DNA of 64,000 nt from Cristatella mucedo (lineage: Eukaryota > Bryozoa > Phylactolaemata > Cristatellidae), in contig WPIO01000081.1 of assembly GCA_009760855.2 (NCBI GenBank), forward strand, positions 1,185,001 to 1,249,000, in the 5' to 3' direction. Numbering within the stretch: position 1 is the first letter of the stretch; every line of letters starts with the position of its first letter. Shown here one piece after another: positions 1 through 10,287 of the stretch. Under the pieces are notes generated by a model. That model made no database searches and had not been told where the DNA came from. It saw only the letters and a list, made by a program, of their open reading frames with translations. The position numbers and the translations under genes were made by a program.

Positions 1-136
1 TTATTTGCATAGCACCCCATGAGAACCTTATCTCTATTATGGCGCTTCACATATGCCTCGGGGCTCGAGCCCACAACTTTAGCCAGAGCTTGGTCGGGCG
101 AGCACCTTAACCGCTGGACCAAACCAGCTCGGCTGG
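1..136 (-). mobile_element. SINE-2 copy (tRNA-derived SINE with LINE-like 3' end)
   Basis: Read on the minus strand this has a tRNA-like head with an A-box-like stretch (TGGTCCAGCGGTTAAGG) and a B-box-like stretch (GGGCTCGAGCCCC). It is followed by a short 3' hairpin region (GAAGCGCC ... GGGGTGCT). It matches the copies at 2554-2685 and 7834-7945. The 3' end lies at the window edge, so the tail may continue outside. It has no coding capacity. Confidence 0.75.
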
Positions 137-363
137 CCTGTCTGTCAATTACGTCGCTGCTGTCATATTTCACCGGTTCTAACCACCCGACACTGGCTCC
201 CTATTTAGCACCCTTAAGCGACTAGCGACCGTATATTAAGCAAGCACCTTTCTAGAGGCGTCAAGGTTTCGCCAATTACTTTTGGGTCCCTCTCATGCTT
301 TTGAATCGCCATACTAATCGGTGACACTTCCTATTTAAGCCTTGCTAAGTACCGCCTGCTCTT

Positions 364-417
364 CCGATTCAAGTTGTAAAGCTGTGCATCCCGATTCAAG
401 TTGTAAAGCTGTGCATC
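364..417. repeat. Perfect 27-bp tandem duplication
   Basis: The unit starting CCGATTCAAGTTGTAAAGCT occurs at 364-390 and again, identically, at 391-417. It is a simple direct duplication with no gene attached. Confidence 0.9.
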
Positions 418-535
418 TGGTCAAATCTCAAATATTTTAAAGACCCTTCCTTCAGTTCGCAGGCTGCCTAAGATAAACTGCCGAGTGACGTCACGATATC
501 CCCCTGACTTTAGCTTACTTGAAAAGAATGCAGAG
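418..535 (+). mobile_element. Degenerate LINE A fragment
   Basis: The segment resembles the end of the LINE A ORF: a 'CTCAAAT..TTTAAAGAC..TTCAGTTCG' block, then a 'GACGTCACGATATCCCC..GAC' block, in the same order and spacing as in better copies such as 8862-9562. It is short and diverged. Confidence 0.4.
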
Positions 536-2375
536 ACCCGTCTGCTTTTAGTAGCACCTGCTCTGTCTACTTGGAGTGTAAGTTCTGCGTTTGAGGGCTT
601 GCTTACATTAAAGGCACGGTCACTAATTGATGGACTTACTTCCTCTCCAGCATATGAAATCGGCAAGAAAGAGATTTGGTTCTCTTAGGGCTTACACAAA
701 TGGCTTTATTAGGAATACTATTATTTACTACGAATTCGCAGGCCGCTCGTCTGCAGCGTGTGGTTAGCACCGTCAACCCTCATTTAGGCCATTGTGCTTG
801 ATGCCATAGTAGACAAACACAATCAAACATCAAAGTAATGATAAGAACGAGACGGAGCAGTGATCAGTTCAAATGGTCTACTCCACTCGTGGCAGAAAAA
901 GTGAGTTCTATTTCCACTGAAGGGAGGGACCACTTAATGTTAATGCTCTCAGAGGTGGCGTATATGAATTACTTTCGTTAATTCATAAAAGAATTGAATA
1001 AATTCGGAGCTGATAATTGAAGGGCATATACAAGATCCGAGGATTCCACGTTCACGCAGCAAAGCAAGACCTCCAGTAAGCACACGGCTCGAGGACAGGC
1101 AGCAATCTGAGAAGCCGAATCGACTCCCACTTTCCTGTAACGGTGCGTGGTGATCAAACCACGTAAGCATGTCGATAAGCAATAGCCTACAGAGTGCGGT
1201 CGACGGCACATGAAATGCCAGCCTGAGAGCCCTGCTACCTTGCCAGCTACATTGAACGTTGTCCAATCTTGCTTGAAAAAATAGTGTGCTGGACAAAGAA
1301 CAACACGTTGTCGCAGTGACGCCAACGTGGCACCTACTCGAGAGCCAATGACCGGTGCCGATTGCATTCCGTGCAGGATTCGTAAGTCAGCGTTTCGGTG
1401 GCTTTCGACGCCCTTAAACTTCCATAGCTTAAAGCGGGTGCGTCAAGCGAATGCCAGATGAGAGTCTTTAAAATATCGTCGAGCCAGAACAGGCAGACAC
1501 CTAGTATAGTACTTACAGGGCCAGTAAGTCCACCCAGCGCCAGTCAGTTCACTAATAAATCGAGTAGTGCAGCCAGCCTTCGATTATTTCGCGGGTCCGA
1601 GGAACTCAAAACTTGAGAACCACTATTTAAATGACCCCTTTCTTATCGAAGGATTTGTCCCCAAATATACGGACCGATACATCGAGCCTACGTCAGTCAC
1701 TACAGGGTCAGGCCATTCTGTTAAGGCCACTCATGACCCGTTTATCGTGTCACTGTGCTTGAAATGTTCCTAAGTCTTGGCCATCATTGGTTCCTCAAAA
1801 TCGCTCTCAGACGATAGCTGTAGGCGTCCTTTTGATGGGTGGTTAGTATGAGCTACGGCCTTCTCTAAGCACAGCTGTTCGTGATCGGTGCCTGCCTTTA
1901 CTTGTGTACCGTCAAGACGATCGAGTCAAGTCGACGGCTTAAGTAAACTTAAAGTGATGGATTAACACGTATAAGTGGCTGCAGCGAGAGCCGGAGGTCT
2001 GCATCTTTAAGCGAGTTAATCAGAATTCGAAGTGCTAGACAGTAGCAATCATTTTTTGGTGCTAGTGTGGGGAGTTGAAACCTCGACGCCGGGAACGTTG
2101 TGCTTGAGTGATACCAACCGAGAATGCTCGACCGAGAAACCTAATGGCTTAAGCTCGTTTGCTAGCGTTTAATTTACACTCTGTAACTGTTCATTTGCAG
2201 AAACAGCTGAAATCACGCCCACCACTGCCTCTAAGCACAGCGGCAGCGGCGGTGGCGAGCAGGCAATCGGGCGGGTCATAGGAGCTGATGTGCTGGAACG
2301 GCGTGGCCCCAGCGGATGGCATTCAGATAGAGAGATAGAGATTAAGATCTCGGATAAAGATTGAGATAGATAAGA
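536..2375. other. Unassigned sequence
   Basis: No coding region, RNA gene or repeat family could be supported. The open frames at 949-1367 (minus) and 1567-1773 (plus) are short, overlap in several frames and show no recognisable motif. A purine-rich GATA/GAGA-like stretch lies at 2326-2372. Confidence 0.6.
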
Positions 2376-2537
2376 CAGCGTTTTACAACAGTGGCTTGGG
2401 GTGGCAGCTGTTCTACTGGAGTCTCACGGAGACGAAGCGGGTGAACGTGAGTGGTAAACGAGAATACTTTATTACTAACAACGCCTACATGTATGAGAGC
2501 CCGATCAATTGAAGCAGACGACACGAAATATAACATG
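2376..2537 (-). repeat. Repeat R copy 1, first part
   Basis: This matches 4008-4170 and, in the opposite orientation, about 62540-62700. Shared blocks are GGAGTCTCACGGAGAC, ACGAGA..CTTTATTACT and CACGAAATATAACATG. The copy stops abruptly at 'ATAACATG', where a LINE B tail begins. The rest of the repeat resumes at 3120. The family is not recognised. Confidence 0.7.
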
Positions 2538-3119
2538 TAATGTATCTCCGACTGGTCCAGTTGTTAAGGTGCTCGCCCCGACCAAGGTCTGACTGAGGTC
2601 GTGGGCTCGAGCCCCGAGGCATATGTGAAGCACCTGAATAGAGATTAAGTTCTCTCGGGGTGCTATATAAATAAATGAATCATATTTAACTCCACAAAGT
2701 CAAAAAGACCATGTGGGTGTTACGCAGGAGAGTTTTGGATAGCACACTCACAGCCTAAGCGGCTTTCGGTACGCATTCGGTAGCCAACAGACTTCGTCTC
2801 ACGCAACAAAGAGAAAGTGGGAAGCATAGCAGAGTCAGCAGAGCAGTTGAGGTAGTGAGTAACATGGAAGCAGCCACTCAGGACCGCTAAAAAGGATGAG
2901 CCATAGTCGGCAGTAAGAGAGTAGTTGTCGTTGCGTAAGAATTGTGGAAGCAAGCTCCACAGTCTTGGACCTGCAGAGCTAAAGCTCCTATCGCTAACGG
3001 TCTTTAAGGGAGGAATGGGACAGCTAATTTATTGTCCATACACGACCTGAGGCCGCGAACAGGCTGAAACTGATGCAGCAGTTCAGCTAGGTACGAAGGA
3101 GCCAAGCCGTGGCGTATGC
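2538..3119 (-). mobile_element. LINE B 3' fragment inserted in Repeat R
   Basis: The minus strand encodes the C-terminal end of the LINE B polyprotein (open frame 2720-2953, with MLPQFLRND, SVGYRMRTES and the terminal AIQNSPA block). The 3' UTR and short ACATT-type tail face 2538. The SINE-2 at 2554-2685 sits within the 3' UTR. The 5' end is truncated, as is usual for LINE insertions. The flanking halves of Repeat R join cleanly when this segment is removed. Confidence 0.8.
2554..2685 (+). mobile_element. SINE-2 copy nested in LINE B 3' UTR
   Basis: The tRNA-like head shows GGTCCAGTTGTTAAGG and GGGCTCGAGCCCCGAGG. It is followed by GAAGCACC, the inner hairpin AGAGATTAAGTTCTCT, GGGGTGC and a TAAATAAATGA tail. 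It separates the LINE B terminal TGTATCTCCG (2543-2552) from CTCCACAAAG (2691 onward), which are nearly adjacent in the copy at 34171. Confidence 0.85.
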
Positions 3120-3238
3120 ATGATTGGCATGACCCTGCCTGCCTCAATGGCTTAACTATTGGCCACAGATGAGGCATGTACATTAGTGTCTAGGTGCTTC
3201 GCTAATTACAACAGCAGAAGCTGCAGAACACACAACGT
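3120..3238 (-). repeat. Repeat R copy 1, second part
   Basis: This continues the repeat interrupted at 2537: CAATGGCTTAACTATTGGCC, GATGAGGCATGTACATTAGTG and TTCGCTAATTACA match 4185-4262 in order. Confidence 0.7.
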
Positions 3239-4007
3239 CACTTCCCCCATAGAAAATAGATTTCCTAGTCCACAAGCCAAACTGGGGAGGGGCGGTCCTC
3301 ACGATGGGACAGTCGTGTAACCATTGGCTGGCTTCCCGTGCTCTCCTCTACCACGGGGTCAGGCGGCGCTCTGTCCAGCGGTTTTTCGTTCGGACTCTAT
3401 CGGATAGTAATTAAAGCATTAGCTGGCTGCGGTCGGGTTGAACGGGGTGCACGCTACGCGACAGCCACTGGCAGGAGGCGCACATCAGATCCGTCCCTTG
3501 CGAGCAGCCGGTCATAGCTGCCCACCTTTAGGCAAAGGTGGGGCATCCCTCTCAACGTCAGGCAGTTCACACAGGTCACCGCCGATGCGAGCCCCGAGCT
3601 CTCACGTGCTCGTCGCCGGCCGATCGCGTCCTACAAAAAGCACTGCGGCTCATCACGGCCTCGTCGTTCTCGGGGCTCCACTCCGCCGAGTCGATCTCGC
3701 GGTCGTGCTGCTCTTCGCTCTTCACCGAGACGCTCTCGCGTGCGCTCGCGTGCCTCAGCGAAGCTCTCGCTGCTTCGCTCCCGGGCTGCCTGCACCTCGC
3801 CAGAAGCCACCATCGCCGCTGACCACTGACAGCTTTCTCGCTGTACTCTACGCCGAGAAGCTTGTGCTCTCCACCGCCAAGAAGCTCTTGCCGCTGCTCT
3901 CTGGCGGCCGAGACGTCGCTCTCTTGGGCGCTCTTTGCTGCAGAGATGGAGAAGGTCTGGTACTCTTGTCGACACGAGTAAGCCATTCTCTACTGCCAGT
4001 TGTTGAG
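3239..4007. other. GC-rich spacer between two Repeat R copies
   Basis: This is about 770 bp between two same-orientation Repeat R copies. It is open in several frames (for example 3576-3986 minus, Arg/Ser/Glu-rich), which fits GC-rich composition as well as coding. No domain is recognised. If Repeat R is an LTR, this would be the internal region of a very short non-autonomous element; that is speculative. Confidence 0.35.
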
Positions 4008-4275
4008 TAACAGTGGCTCCGGTTTCGGCTGTAATGGTGGAGTCTCACGGAGACTCAGCAGGCGAATGTGAGCCAAAAACGAGACTCTTATTTATTACTC
4101 TCAACGCATACATATATGAGCTCGATCAATCGCAGCAGACCACACGAAATATAACATGCATTAGTGGCATGATGCTTCGCTGCATCAATGGCTTAACTAT
4201 TAACCACTGGTGAGGCATGTACATTTGTGTCAAGGCGCCTCGCTAATTACATCAGCAGAAGCCGAAAACACCCAA
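4008..4275 (-). repeat. Repeat R copy 2 (uninterrupted)
   Basis: This is the reference copy. On the minus strand it begins near TGTAATTAGCGAGGCGCC, contains GTTGAGAGTAATAAATAAG (a possible polyadenylation signal) and ends near GTCTCCGTGAGACTCC, followed by GGAGCCACTGTTAC. The same order is found at 62440-62700 on the plus strand. The TG start, AATAAA and length are compatible with an LTR, but no target duplication was found. Confidence 0.65.
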
Positions 4276-4328
4276 CAGATACGATAAAGACAGATAGAAA
4301 TTAAGTTCTCCTAGGTGCTATACGGACG
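4276..4328 (+). mobile_element. SINE-2 / LINE A-type 3' end remnant
   Basis: GATAGAAATTAAGTTCTCCT followed by AGGTGCTATA matches the inner arm and 3' arm of the SINE-2 terminal hairpin. The 5' arm and tRNA head are missing. It abuts the (CA)n tract. Confidence 0.45.
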
Positions 4329-4418
4329 ATGCACACACAAGCAACACACACAAGCATACACACACATACACACACAAGCACCTACACACACAAGAACACA
4401 CACATAAGCACCCGCGTG

Positions 4419-4481
<63 letters not shown>

Positions 4482-4577
4482 GCTACACACACAAGTACAC
4501 ACGCGCACACACACACACACACACAAGCCACACACGCGCACACACACACACATACATAAGCCTCACACGCACACAAG

Positions 4578-4646
<69 letters not shown>

Positions 4647-4844
4647 CGGACACACACAAGCACATGCACATGTACACACACATATATGCACACACACACA
4701 CACAAAAGCACGCACACACACATGCACACACACACACACACAAGCACGCACACATGCATACATACACATGCATACACACACACACACACACACACAAGCA
4801 TGCACACATGCATACACACACACACACACAAGCACACACACATG

Positions 4845-4884
<40 letters not shown>

Positions 4885-4917
4885 CGCTCATATGCATACA
4901 CACACACACAAGAACAA
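4329..4917. repeat. (CA)n microsatellite, about 590 bp
   Basis: CA repeats are interrupted by AAG, CATG and TATG variants. Every frame on both strands is open through most of the tract, so the predicted His/Thr-rich and Cys/Val-rich open frames here are artefacts. Confidence 0.98.
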
Positions 4918-6339
4918 AATATAATCGCGGAGCGGCACGGTGCCAGCACGGTGTCTTTCATGCCTCGGGTGCCCTCTCGCCCGATGGGCTCTCGGAGATT
5001 TTCCACACTGTGTGTTTGTCGCAGCTTGCTTCCATGCCCTCGGGTGAACGTCCCCCGGAGCCGCACACAGAGCGAAAGAGCACCCAAGTTCAAAGATGGC
5101 TCTGCAGGCTAGCGATGGCGATGGCGGCAGGTTATTCTCAAATTGAATCGCTGTCTTGCCTGCGACCGATGCCTCCGCCAGGAAAATCAGGCTACATCAA
5201 GACTACATCCAGACTACATCAAGACTGTCTTCCGACCATCTTTCTTTGCAAGCTCCGCTTAGCATCGTCGCACCGAGGCGGCTGCGGCCGACGCCACTCT
5301 ACGCCGCCGCCGCCGCCGCCGCGCGGGACGCGGACGGCGTCTCCCTCGAACTTCCCTCGTCTTCCGGATTCGACGAGGGTGGCCGCGTTGTGTGCGTGTC
5401 ATCGCCGTCACGTGGTTCCACCCCCAGCCGACGTTTCGTCCGCCAAACAGGCGCGCTCCTTGCCAGCACGTGACACGTTCCTTGCCGCGAAATTCACTTT
5501 CTGCCGGTGCGTCGGCCTGTACGCACGCTATCCACTCTCTTCTCTCTCTTAACACCACGTGCTCCGGAGCAGTACGCACGACGGCTGCTATATCATATAA
5601 TACAGCCGTCGTCGACAACGCCACGACTCGCTTGTGGGGGGCTTCGCTCTTCGCCGCGCTGCCATCGCTAGTCCCAGAGCCACTACAGCGGCACCACCCC
5701 TTTTTTTACAATTAGGCGCTCTCCTTAACGCTAGTTAAACGTTCGGCCAGTAGTGCCTGCTCGACGACTGACCTCGCGAGGTCACCAGAGGGCTTAGACC
5801 GGGCATCTTTGCGATGCAGGAGCGGTAATTATCCGGTAGCGGCTGGAACCAGTCTGCCGAAAAAAGACTTCGTGAGACTTAGTTTTCGAGCGCTGCGAGA
5901 GCAGGTCCCACAGGGCACACCCAATGAACGGCGGGCACGAAGCCGCCGGAAGCCGAAAGCGTAAGGCGACCGCGAACTGAGATGGCGCTTGACCGCAACA
6001 TTAACAGCAGAGCCAGGGGACATGGCGTTCCGCCGCCCGTCGAGTGTTCAGTGGCGGGAGATGGAAGCTGAGAGGCTGAGATACAGCGAGCCGAGCCCCG
6101 AGGGTGAGCAGATACTTCGAGAAGGCTGAACGTGCTGCACGTATATGTCGGAGGCGAACTAAGCGAGAGAGCGCTCAGCGGGGGAAGCCGATGCTCTGGA
6201 TTCTGGATTCGCATTTGTTGAATTGCGTCAGCATGGTCGGCCGCCGTCCCTGCGTCATCCCGTGTGGTTCTGCATCTGCCGGCTCTCCCGCAGACCGTAG
6301 GGCATAGAAATAGACTAATCGCGCTCGCTCTCTCTCTAA
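4918..6339. other. GC-rich unassigned region with a (CCG)n run
   Basis: A (CCG)n run lies at 5302-5325 in CpG-rich sequence (about 5250-5520). Several short overlapping frames are open in both directions, as expected from composition. No splice-consistent coding exon, core promoter or domain could be demonstrated. A short (TC)n/(TAA)n run at 6325-6360 leads into the LINE A tail. Confidence 0.5.
5578..5612. other. Inverted repeat, 10-bp arms
   Basis: ACGACGGCTG (5578-5587) is the exact reverse complement of CAGCCGTCGT (5603-5612), with a 15-base AT-rich loop. It could form a hairpin. The function is unknown. Confidence 0.7.
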
Positions 6340-6962
6340 TAATAATAATAATAATAATAATGTACTTGATAAAGCGCCCTCAGAGAACTTAATCTCTTTC
6401 TTGGCGCTTTACATGTGCTGCAAAGGGAAATGCAATTGAATGGTAAGTAAAATCATGCTTGAAAAACAAACAAAATGAATAAAATGGTTAGGGGTGACAT
6501 GCACAGGATCAGCATGCAAGTTTGGTTATCGGCAGCATGTACAATGTCAGCACTCACAAGCACATAAAGAGTGAATCGCAGGGACCCACTAAATGCTGTG
6601 ATAAATAGATGCTCTTCCAGTTTCTTTTTAAACGTAGACAAGTCAGGAGATATCGTGACGCAAGTGGAGAGTGAGCTGAAGGATTTGGTAGCATACGAAC
6701 TAAAAGCACAGTCTCCAAAAGATTCGAGGTTCGTACGAGGTACAGGTAAATTATTAGATTCCGAAAAAGCAAATGGTACGATTCTTAGCCTGGTGAAGGT
6801 GTAAATCTGATAGGTAGGCTAGAGCCAAATAATGAAAAAGCCTAAAAGTGAGTGACCAAACCTTGAAGTCGACGCTTTGCTTGACTGGGAGTAAGTGCAG
6901 GTCGGCGAGAAGTGGTGTGATGTGGCAACTGCGACGCTCACGACAGACAAGTCTAGCTGCAG
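6340..6962 (-). mobile_element. LINE A 3' fragment
   Basis: The (ATT)n tail (read as AAT on plus) is followed on plus by GCGCCCTCAGAGAACTTAAT and TTGGCGCTTTACAT, the inverted 3' hairpin. The 3' UTR and the decayed end of the RT polyprotein follow. Similarity stops at CTAGCTGCAGA, exactly where the (GA)n tract starts. The reading frame is broken. Confidence 0.85.
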
Positions 6963-6979
6963 AAAGAGAGCGAGCGAGC

Positions 6980-7070
<91 letters not shown>
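6963..7070. repeat. (GA)n microsatellite
   Basis: Pure GA repeats run from about 6985 to 7070, with GAGC variants before and purine-rich sequence to about 7160. It interrupts LINE-derived sequence. Confidence 0.97.
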
Positions 7071-7073
<3 letters not shown>

Positions 7074-7179
7074 GAGAAAGATAGGAGAGAAAGAGAAAAG
7101 AAAGAGAAAGTGTCAGGGTGAGACGGGGAGTGAGAAAGAGAGACAAAGAGAGGGATAGAAAAAAGCGAGTGTATACATT

Positions 7180-7833
7180 GAATGTAATATATGTACGTCG
7201 GTAGCTCCACGAAGCACTCAGGACTAAGTGTGTTGTCTGCAGGGGAGCTTTCAGTAGTGCACTCGGAGCCAAGGCAGATTTTGGTACACATACGGTACCT
7301 AACAGACTTCATCTCATGCAAAAAATAGAAAGTGGGAAGCATAGCTGAGTAAGGAGGGCAGCCGAGGTAGTGAGTAGCAAAATCTTCAGTCAAACACGGT
7401 CTACAAGCTGAAGGATCGAGAAGCTAAAATATGGTTCATAGAGGTCCTACGGGCTCGAGAAATCTAAAACTGGCGAATCAGTTCAGCTAGGTACAAAAGA
7501 GCCAAGCCATGGCTGAACTTGTAGATCAGTGTAACAATTTTGTTCTTTATCCCATGATCTACAAGGAGTCATCAAAGCTGCCTTGGCAAAGAAGTTTCAA
7601 AGAAGTCTCCGAGATTTGCTGACGAGCATCGCAACAATTGTTTTATTCCCACCTGTTTGGTAGCTTTTTTTCTGTAGCCATGCTAAAAAAGGAATTGCAG
7701 TAGTACAGCCGGGACAGAACCGGTGAGCAAGTTTGATTTTCAGAAAGCCTCCGTAGTGGACAGTCCCTAATCTTAAACATGGATTACACGTGATGGATAG
7801 CTGTGAAAGCAGCATTCCTAGTAAAACTTTTCA
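7180..7833 (-). mobile_element. Degenerate LINE B fragment
   Basis: The LINE B 3' region is recognisable on minus: the 3' UTR near 7200, the SVRYRMCTK..LGSEC block (open frame 6953-7393), and blocks matching 'GTTCAGCTAGGTACAAAAG' and 'CAAGCCATGGCT' of better copies. It has many indels and no intact frame. It is interrupted at 7834 by SINE-2 and resumes at about 7965. Confidence 0.65.
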
Positions 7834-7945
7834 ACGCCCCGACCAAGGTCTGACTGAGGTCGTGGGCTCGAGCCCCGAGGCATATGTAAAGCGCCTGAAA
7901 AGAAATTAAGTTCTCTTGGGGCGCTACATAAATGAATTATATATA
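7834..7945 (+). mobile_element. SINE-2 copy, 5'-truncated, inside LINE B
   Basis: It begins at CGCCCCGACCAAGGTCTGAC within the tRNA-like head. It contains the B-box-like GGGCTCGAGCCCCGAGG and the hairpin GCGCC ... GGGGCGC, and ends in TAAATGAATTATATAT. Confidence 0.85.
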
Positions 7946-7964
7946 TATATCTATATACATTTAT

Positions 7965-8830
7965 ATTTAACTTCAAGCAGTTATCAAAGAGGACACCTAG
8001 CTGCGTTTTCTAACTCGTAGTCAGGGCCAAAGCGACTCTCGGTGCACGCACAGTAGCGTGACTTCACCTCATGTGTAAAACTTGACCTCATGTAAAAAGG
8101 AGAGTGGGATAAGTTTTGCTGAGCCGTGCAGTCGAAAAAGTGAGGAGCGTTAAAGTGTAGAGCGCAATCGCCAGTCGAAAACGGTGCTTAAGCAGAAGAA
8201 CCAAGTAGCTAATATATGATCCACAGAGAGCTTGAGGGCTCAAGTTGGCTAAAACTGGTGCAGAAGTTCAGGCTGGTACGAAATGGTGAAGCCATGGCTT
8301 GACTTGTGGGTCAGTGTATATTTTCCTCTTTATCCTATGATCCACAGCCATCTGTCGTGGCAGCGCCTTCGGCAAAAAAGACTAATAGCCGATTCTCTGA
8401 GATTATCTGCTGAGTAATACAGCCATATAAATTCCCACCTGTTTAACCGATTTTTATTTTACCCAGCTAAAATGGAATCACAGTAGTACCGCATGCAGAG
8501 AATCAGTAAGCTAATTAGATTTTTAACAAGCCCCTGTGATAGACAGTCAATTTTCTTAAGCAGGGATAAAACTTGATGGGTAGCATCGGAAGCAGTTTTC
8601 CTTGTTTAATGTTTTAACTTTAATCAGTTATCAAAGAGGTCACCTAAATTCAAAGCACACGGTGGCGATCGCACCACAACATCACAAGTTAGAAGAGCAA
8701 ATTATTCAATCTAACCTCACCTCTAAGGCATTCTATGAGTACGAGGTCGATTATGTCATCCTTTAATTTAAGGAAACCTAGCGGCAGTTTGAGGTGTCGT
8801 ACGAGTAAGAAATTTGTACATCATCGTTTA
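7965..8830 (-). mobile_element. Degenerate LINE B sequence, second copy in tandem
   Basis: 7965-7990 continues the first copy (CAGTTATCAAAGAGGACACC). From about 8020 LINE B motifs restart (GCCAAAGCGACTCTCGGTGC, AAGCCATGGCTTGACTTGTG) and run to a second 'CAGTTATCAAAGAGGTCACC' at 8623-8642. Two related, similarly decayed copies therefore lie in series. Confidence 0.55.
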
Positions 8831-8861
8831 GTCTAGCGAATGTGCACACAAACACACTTCT

Positions 8862-9562
8862 AAATTGGTCCACGCATTTGTGACATCCCTTCTTGACTTT
8901 AGCAACTCACTGCTTGCTGGTCTGACGGCCAGTGCACTAAGACGCTTACAGCTATTGCAAATCACTGCAGTGAGGCTTGTCTGTCGTGAGCGTCACAGTT
9001 GTCACGTCACGCCACTTCTGGCCGACCTGCATCGGCTCCCAGTTACGAAACGCATCGACGTCTAGGTTTGTCACTGAATTTTGGGTCCCTTTCTTATTTA
9101 GCTCCAGCCTATATATCAGATCTACTCCACCGCAGGCTAAGTATCCTACCGCCAGCTTTCCGGAATCTATTTTCCCATAACTCGTAAATACTCAAACCCC
9201 TTGGAGACCCTGCCTTTAGTTCGTATGCTCCCAAAGCCTGGAATTCACTCCCGACCTACATTACCCATCTTCTAACTTGTCCAAATTGAAAAAGAAACTG
9301 AAAATGCATATATTTATCGCAGCATTTAGTGGATCCGTGTGGTTCATCCTCCGTGTGCTTATGTGTGCTGACACTTCGCATGCTGCCACTAACCATACTT
9401 GCATGCTGCCCTGTGCGTGTCGCCCCTAACCATGTTATTCTTGTTGTTTACTGAGCTTGCAACCACTAACCATTCGATTGTGCTTCCTTTTCAGCAGTTG
9501 TAAAGTGCCTAGAACGATTTCTCTAAGGGTGCCATATCAAATGCATTATTATTATTATTCCA
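8862..9562 (+). mobile_element. LINE A 3' fragment with complete 3' end
   Basis: It encodes broken remnants of the RT C-terminal region (LVHAFVTSLLDFSNSLLAGL; AVRLVCRERHSCHVTPLLAD). These are followed by the conserved 3' UTR, a hairpin remnant (TGTAAAGTGCCTAGAACGAT..TCTCTAAGGGTGCC) and an (ATT)n tail at 9543-9559. It contains stop codons and frameshifts and is not functional. Confidence 0.85.
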
Positions 9563-9857
9563 TCTTGGATCAAATTTCTTCTTGGCGTGCATTTAGTTTA
9601 TTAGTTGCTGCACTGGATTCCAAGGTTTCAAGCAAGAAAAACAGTTGGACATTTTTATCGTAGAAGGCATGCCGATCCTAATGGCCGTACCGACTATGCT
9701 AAGATGATTGGTATTAATTTAGATCAGTAAAGAACCGAGGATGGACCCTTGTGGGACTCCACAGGTGACTGGTCTAGTAGCAGAGACTTGAACCCCACAC
9801 GCCACACATTGATAGAGATCGGACCAGCAGGTGGCTTTCCTCAGTAATTCGTGTAGG
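9563..9857 (-). mobile_element. LINE B fragment split by a solo LTR (left part)
   Basis: The minus strand encodes the RT motif VTCGVPQGSILGSLLI (near 9720-9775). It also carries LINE B-like sequence around 9565-9620 matching the region just after the YADD block. It ends at the 5-bp target duplication GTAGG (9853-9857), and sequence resumes at 10293. Confidence 0.75.
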
Positions 9858-10287
9858 TGTGACAGCCCGCCGAACGAGCTGTCCTCAGGCTGGGTAGCGG
9901 GACCGGGCAACAAGCCTGTTGGCTGCAACACCAAACACTTTATTCACCAAAACTATGCCGGCCAAGCCTAGTCTACACACTCTAGACGGCTGCCGTCTTC
10001 GAGGGATCTAGCCCTCCATCATCTCTTGCACTCGGCAGCCCTTATATTCCATGCACGCATTTTTTTCGCATTGTCGAGCCATTGTTCGTTCAGAACCCTG
10101 CCGACAGCTTAAGACAGTTTTTTGGTAGATTGATGTCCCCACAGATGCTGCCAATGCATGGATTTGGGCAGGACTGCCGAGTCATCGTCCGGCCTCCCCC
10201 TCGTGTGCCTGCAGCTGCTTTGGCAATCTGAGCCCTCGTAGGGTCTCCGCCCAGTGCTCGCAGGCTGCAGAGTCATGTTCCTTCACA
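9858..10287 (-). mobile_element. Solo LTR (430 bp) with 5-bp target site duplication
   Basis: On the minus strand the element begins TGTGAAGG and ends GCTGTCACA, giving 5-bp terminal inverted repeats TGTGA/TCACA. It is flanked by identical GTAGG at 9853-9857 and 10288-10292. Inside are a TATA-like GAATATAAGGGC and a polyadenylation signal in GGTGAATAAAGTG, in the order expected for an LTR. No internal retroviral-type genes are present, so this is the product of LTR-LTR recombination. The 5-bp duplication fits Ty3/gypsy, BEL or copia types but does not discriminate between them. Confidence 0.93.

Noticed and set aside
3438-4048. Overlapping GC-rich open frames on both strands (up to 190 codons)
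   Set aside because: Open in five frames with biased composition and no domain; not enough to call a gene.
4311-4924. Several long His/Thr-rich and Cys/Val-rich open frames
   Set aside because: Pure products of the (CA)n/(TG)n microsatellite.
6754-7393. Frames of up to 172 codons over a Leu/Ser-rich core
   Set aside because: They join LINE fragments through the (GA)n tract by chance.
9719-9934. Open frame ending in an RT motif
   Set aside because: Chimeric: its first half is read from the solo LTR and its second half from LINE B.
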